Assembly (NCBI GenBank): GCA_014729955.1
Contig: WJJA01000390.1
Location: 1 to 7,101 of the forward strand
Direction: 5' to 3'
Origin: a bacterium
Lineage (GTDB): Bacteria > Electryoneota > Electryoneia > Electryoneales > Electryoneaceae
DNA: 7,101 nt
Of the stretch, positions 5,018-7,101 are shown piece after piece; the stretch's first letter is position 1; each line of letters opens with the position of its first letter. Both the position numbers and the translations under genes were made by a program. A model generated the notes under the pieces. The model was not told the origin of the DNA and made no database searches. It saw only the letters and a program-made list of their open reading frames with translations.

Positions 5018-6415
5018 ATGGCCTGGTTCAACAGCCGCGATCCCTATCGCAAACTGAAGAAACGCATTGGCGACCGCAAGGTGCTCGACCGCAAGGAAGA
5101 CCTGATGGTCTACGCGGTGGATGCGAGCTACACCGCTCCGCCCGGCAATCATGACCCTCAGCTTGTTGTGCTGGCGGAATGCACGGAAGATGTGGTCGAG
5201 ACCGTGCAGTTTGCCCGTGAAACGGAACTGCCGATCATTCCACGCGGCATGGGCAGCGGGATGAGCGCGGGGGCGGTCCCTCTCGGCGGCGGGATTGTGC
5301 TGGCCACTGAACGGATGAAGAAGATCAACGATTTCAACGTCACCGAACGCTGGATCGAATGCGAGCCGGGCCTCTCCTGCGCGGCGGTGAAAGAGGAAGC
5401 GTCACGCCGTCAGCTGTTCTATCCCCCCGACCCTTCCAGCTACAAAATCAGCTCCATCGGCGGTAACCTGGCCGAAAACGCCGGCGGTCTGCGCTGTGTG
5501 AAGTACGGTACCACTCGCGACTACGTTCTCGGCCTGGAATTTGTCAACGCAGAGGGCGAGGTAATCGCCACCGGCGAGATGGCGGATGGGCGTGACAGTC
5601 TCGACCTGACCTCGCTTCTGATTGGGTCGGAGGGGCTGCTGGGGGTGATTGTCCGTAAACGACTCCGTTTGATTCCGCCGCCGAAGAAGACCTATACATT
5701 GATTGCGCATTTTCCGACGGTGGAACATGCTGTCGGTGTGATTCATGCAATCCTGCCGGAGCTGGTACCGTCCGTGCTGGAATTCATGGACGATGCGGTG
5801 ATCGAAGCGATTCGCGGGCACGACCCCTATCCCTTTCCGGATGGGACACGCGCGGCGCTGCTGGTGGAGACGGACGGCAACCCCGACACGGCGCGCATGG
5901 AAGCCGAACGTGTGCACGAAATCTTCACGGAATTCGAAGCGCTCGAGATACATACCGCGCAGTCCGCCGCCGAACGGGAACGTCTCTGGAACCTGCGGCG
6001 TCTTGTCAGTCCCAGCCTGTCACGCCTGGCGGACGGGAAAATGAACGAGGATATTGTGGTGCCGATCGGAAAGATGGGCAGATTGCTGCAACGAACCTCG
6101 GAGATCTCAGGTCTTTACAATATCCGCATTCCGGTGTACGGCCATGCCGGGGACGGCAACCTTCACCTCAACGCCATGTTCGACAAGACCGAGCCGAAGC
6201 AGGTGCGTGCAGCCCATGAAGCGATCGAAAAATGCTTTGAGGAAGTGGTACGCCTGGGCGGCACCATCACCGGCGAGCACGGCGTAGGCGCATCCAAGCG
6301 GCGTGAAATGAAGCTGCAATTCTCGCCGGAGGATCTGCATGTGTTCCGCGAGGTGAAACGTGCCATGGACCCGGACGGCCTCTTCAATCCGCACAAGTTG
6401 ATCCCGGCCGAGTAG
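5018..6415 (+). CDS. FAD-binding oxidoreductase, GlcD / D-lactate dehydrogenase family
   Basis: This 465-residue soluble flavoprotein belongs to the VAO/PCMH family that oxidises D-2-hydroxy acids (glycolate, D-lactate, D-2-hydroxyglutarate) to 2-oxo acids. The N-terminal FAD-binding domain shows PRGMGSGMSAGA (75-86), GGNLAENAGG (148-157) and LIGSEGLLGVI (201-211). The C-terminal FAD-oxidase domain carries YGHAGDGNLHLN (374-385), GEHGVG (419-424) and the terminal NPHKL (457-461). His376, His383, Asn385, Glu420 and His421 match, in spacing, the divalent-metal ligands known from D-2-hydroxyglutarate dehydrogenase relatives. No signal peptide or membrane span is seen. The usual glycolate oxidase partners GlcE and the iron-sulfur GlcF are not in the window, so it may act alone like D-lactate dehydrogenases or find its electron acceptor elsewhere. 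The exact substrate cannot be read from the sequence. It is probably transcribed separately from the kinase, 126 bases upstream, though read-through is possible. Confidence 0.95.
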   Translation: MAWFNSRDPYRKLKKRIGDRKVLDRKEDLMVYAVDASYTAPPGNHDPQLVVLAECTEDVVETVQFARETELPIIPRGMGSGMSAGAVPLGGGIVLATERMKKINDFNVTERWIECEPGLSCAAVKEEASRRQLFYPPDPSSYKISSIGGNLAENAGGLRCVKYGTTRDYVLGLEFVNAEGEVIATGEMADGRDSLDLTSLLIGSEGLLGVIVRKRLRLIPPPKKTYTLIAHFPTVEHAVGVIHAILPELVPSVLEFMDDAVIEAIRGHDPYPFPDGTRAALLVETDGNPDTARMEAERVHEIFTEFEALEIHTAQSAAERERLWNLRRLVSPSLSRLADGKMNEDIVVPIGKMGRLLQRTSEISGLYNIRIPVYGHAGDGNLHLNAMFDKTEPKQVRAAHEAIEKCFEEVVRLGGTITGEHGVGASKRREMKLQFSPEDLHVFREVKRAMDPDGLFNPHKLIPAE

Positions 6416-6436
6416 TCCCCCAGCACGAGCGCTCGC

Positions 6437-6474
6437 AAAAAACGCCCGCGGCGGGCAGGTCCACGGGCGCTTTT
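6437..6474. terminator. Bidirectional intrinsic terminator between convergent genes
   Basis: CGCCCG (6443-6448) pairs with CGGGCG (6464-6469) around a 15-base GC-rich loop. AAAAAA (6437-6442) precedes it, giving a TTTTTT tail on the - strand, and CTTTT (6470-6474) follows it on the + strand. It sits 22 bases after the + strand oxidoreductase stop and about 20 bases beyond the - strand DUF2807 stop, exactly where a shared terminator belongs. The T-tail is better for the - strand gene. Confidence 0.75.
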
Positions 6475-6493
6475 CACGGGTATCGTGAAATCA

Positions 6494-7101
6494 TCAGCGC
6501 TTCGAAACCCTTCCGGAGCCGCTGATGGTGGTGTTCACTTCGGGACTTCCCTTGTAGTCCACGGAACCGCTGCCGCTGACCGTGACATCCAGCCTGGATG
6601 TTGCAAACACTTCCACATCGCCGGAACCGCTGATCACAACATCAGTATCTTCCGCTTCCAGTTCGTCGGTGTAAATGTTGCCGGATCCGGTCACACGAAT
6701 CCGTTCGCGACTCGCCTTGCCCCCGAGTTGGATATTGCCGGATCCGGTTACCGCCGCAAGCACTTCATCCGCCCGGATATCCTGCGCCTGGATGTTGCCG
6801 GACCCCGAAAGCTCGACATCACAGATCTTACCCTGCATCTTCTTCATGCTGATGTTGCCCGACCCGGCAAGGACCAGGTCAAGCGATTTCGTTTCCAGGT
6901 CATCGATGGTAACATTGCCGGACCCTGCCAGCTTCATTCCTTCGAGCTTTTTTACCGTCAGGATAACATGGATATCGCCCATCCTGTCGCCGAAGACACC
7001 CCAGCCTTTGCTGCTCTTCTTCGGTTTGATCACAAGAGTGCCGTTGCGTACGTCGGTTACGAGATTGTCGATATCATCCTGGTCGCCTTTGAGTATAAGG
7101 G
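6494..7101 (-). CDS. Head-GIN / DUF2807 beta-solenoid protein, 5' end outside window
   Basis: The reverse-strand frame stays open to the right edge, so the N-terminus (expected to hold a signal peptide) is missing. About 202 residues are visible. The translation before the first GTG continues as 'DNLVTDVRNGTLVIKPKK', a classic DUF2807 opening, so the GTG at 7031-7033 is the Val of 'GTLVIK' and not a start. The body consists of eight glycine turns (AGSGN, SGSGN, TGSGN, SGSGD, SGSGS, SGSGR) spaced 20, 20, 20, 19, 20, 18 and 18 residues, ending in SGSGRVSKR. This pattern fits a right-handed beta-helix with one turn per coil. DUF2807 proteins are exported, surface or periplasmic proteins of unsettled function, often called putative adhesins. 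It converges on the oxidoreductase gene and shares a terminator hairpin with it. The function is unknown. Confidence 0.9.
   Translation of the reverse strand, partial: LILKGDQDDIDNLVTDVRNGTLVIKPKKSSKGWGVFGDRMGDIHVILTVKKLEGMKLAGSGNVTIDDLETKSLDLVLAGSGNISMKKMQGKICDVELSGSGNIQAQDIRADEVLAAVTGSGNIQLGGKASRERIRVTGSGNIYTDELEAEDTDVVISGSGDVEVFATSRLDVTVSGSGSVDYKGSPEVNTTISGSGRVSKR
6512..6925 (-). repeat. Eight degenerate ~54-60-bp repeats encoding GSG turns
   Basis: On the + strand the repeats show as variants of TTGCCGGA(T/C)CCGG near 6680, 6735, 6795, 6855 and 6915, with more diverged copies to the left. Each encodes a Gly-Ser-Gly turn of the beta-solenoid. They are protein-level periodic repeats, not a DNA element. 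Confidence 0.8.

Noticed and set aside
6512..6925. Regular short repeats as a CRISPR-like or other DNA repeat array
   Set aside because: The repeats are degenerate, in frame and explained by the Gly-Ser-Gly turns of the DUF2807 protein; there are no unique spacers between identical repeats.

Overview
The window reads as chromosomal DNA of moderately high GC from a Gram-negative bacterium. Evidence for an outer membrane is a lipoprotein signal peptide with a lipobox and a head-GIN/DUF2807 beta-solenoid protein. The 'DRDNPADPGS' stretch right after the lipoprotein cysteine, the PEGA-domain kinase and DUF2807 together are the kind of mix I associate with the FCB superphylum (Fibrobacteres/Bacteroidetes-like lineages and related candidate phyla). 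That placement is inference; nothing here fixes the species.

Layout. Positions 1 to about 563 hold no convincing gene. They contain several inverted repeats (a perfect 14-bp palindrome at 171-184, hairpins at 241-261, 305-328 and 383-403), a weak promoter candidate and the ribosome binding site of the first gene. Three forward genes follow as a tight probable operon: an exported lipoprotein with Ig/FnIII-like beta-sandwich regions (564-1601), a GAF-AAA+-Fis sigma-54 activator (1656-3185) and a membrane-anchored Ser/Thr protein kinase with two C-terminal PEGA domains (3161-4891), which overlaps the activator gene by 25 bases. After a 126-base gap with a possible weak terminator comes a GlcD/D-lactate-dehydrogenase-type FAD oxidoreductase (5018-6415) with its own good ribosome binding site. 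A bidirectional terminator hairpin (6437-6474) separates it from a convergent, reverse-strand DUF2807 gene that runs off the right edge (6494-7101).

How the genes may work together. The kinase has a cytoplasmic catalytic domain, one membrane span and a PEGA pair predicted outside the inner membrane. The neighbouring sigma-54 activator has a GAF domain where classical activators carry a receiver domain. With the upstream lipoprotein this suggests an envelope-to-transcription signalling cassette: envelope signal, kinase, sigma-54-dependent transcription. The kinase is also odd in lacking all three glycines of its ATP-binding glycine-rich loop while keeping every other catalytic residue. The FAD oxidoreductase and DUF2807 genes look like separate transcription units.
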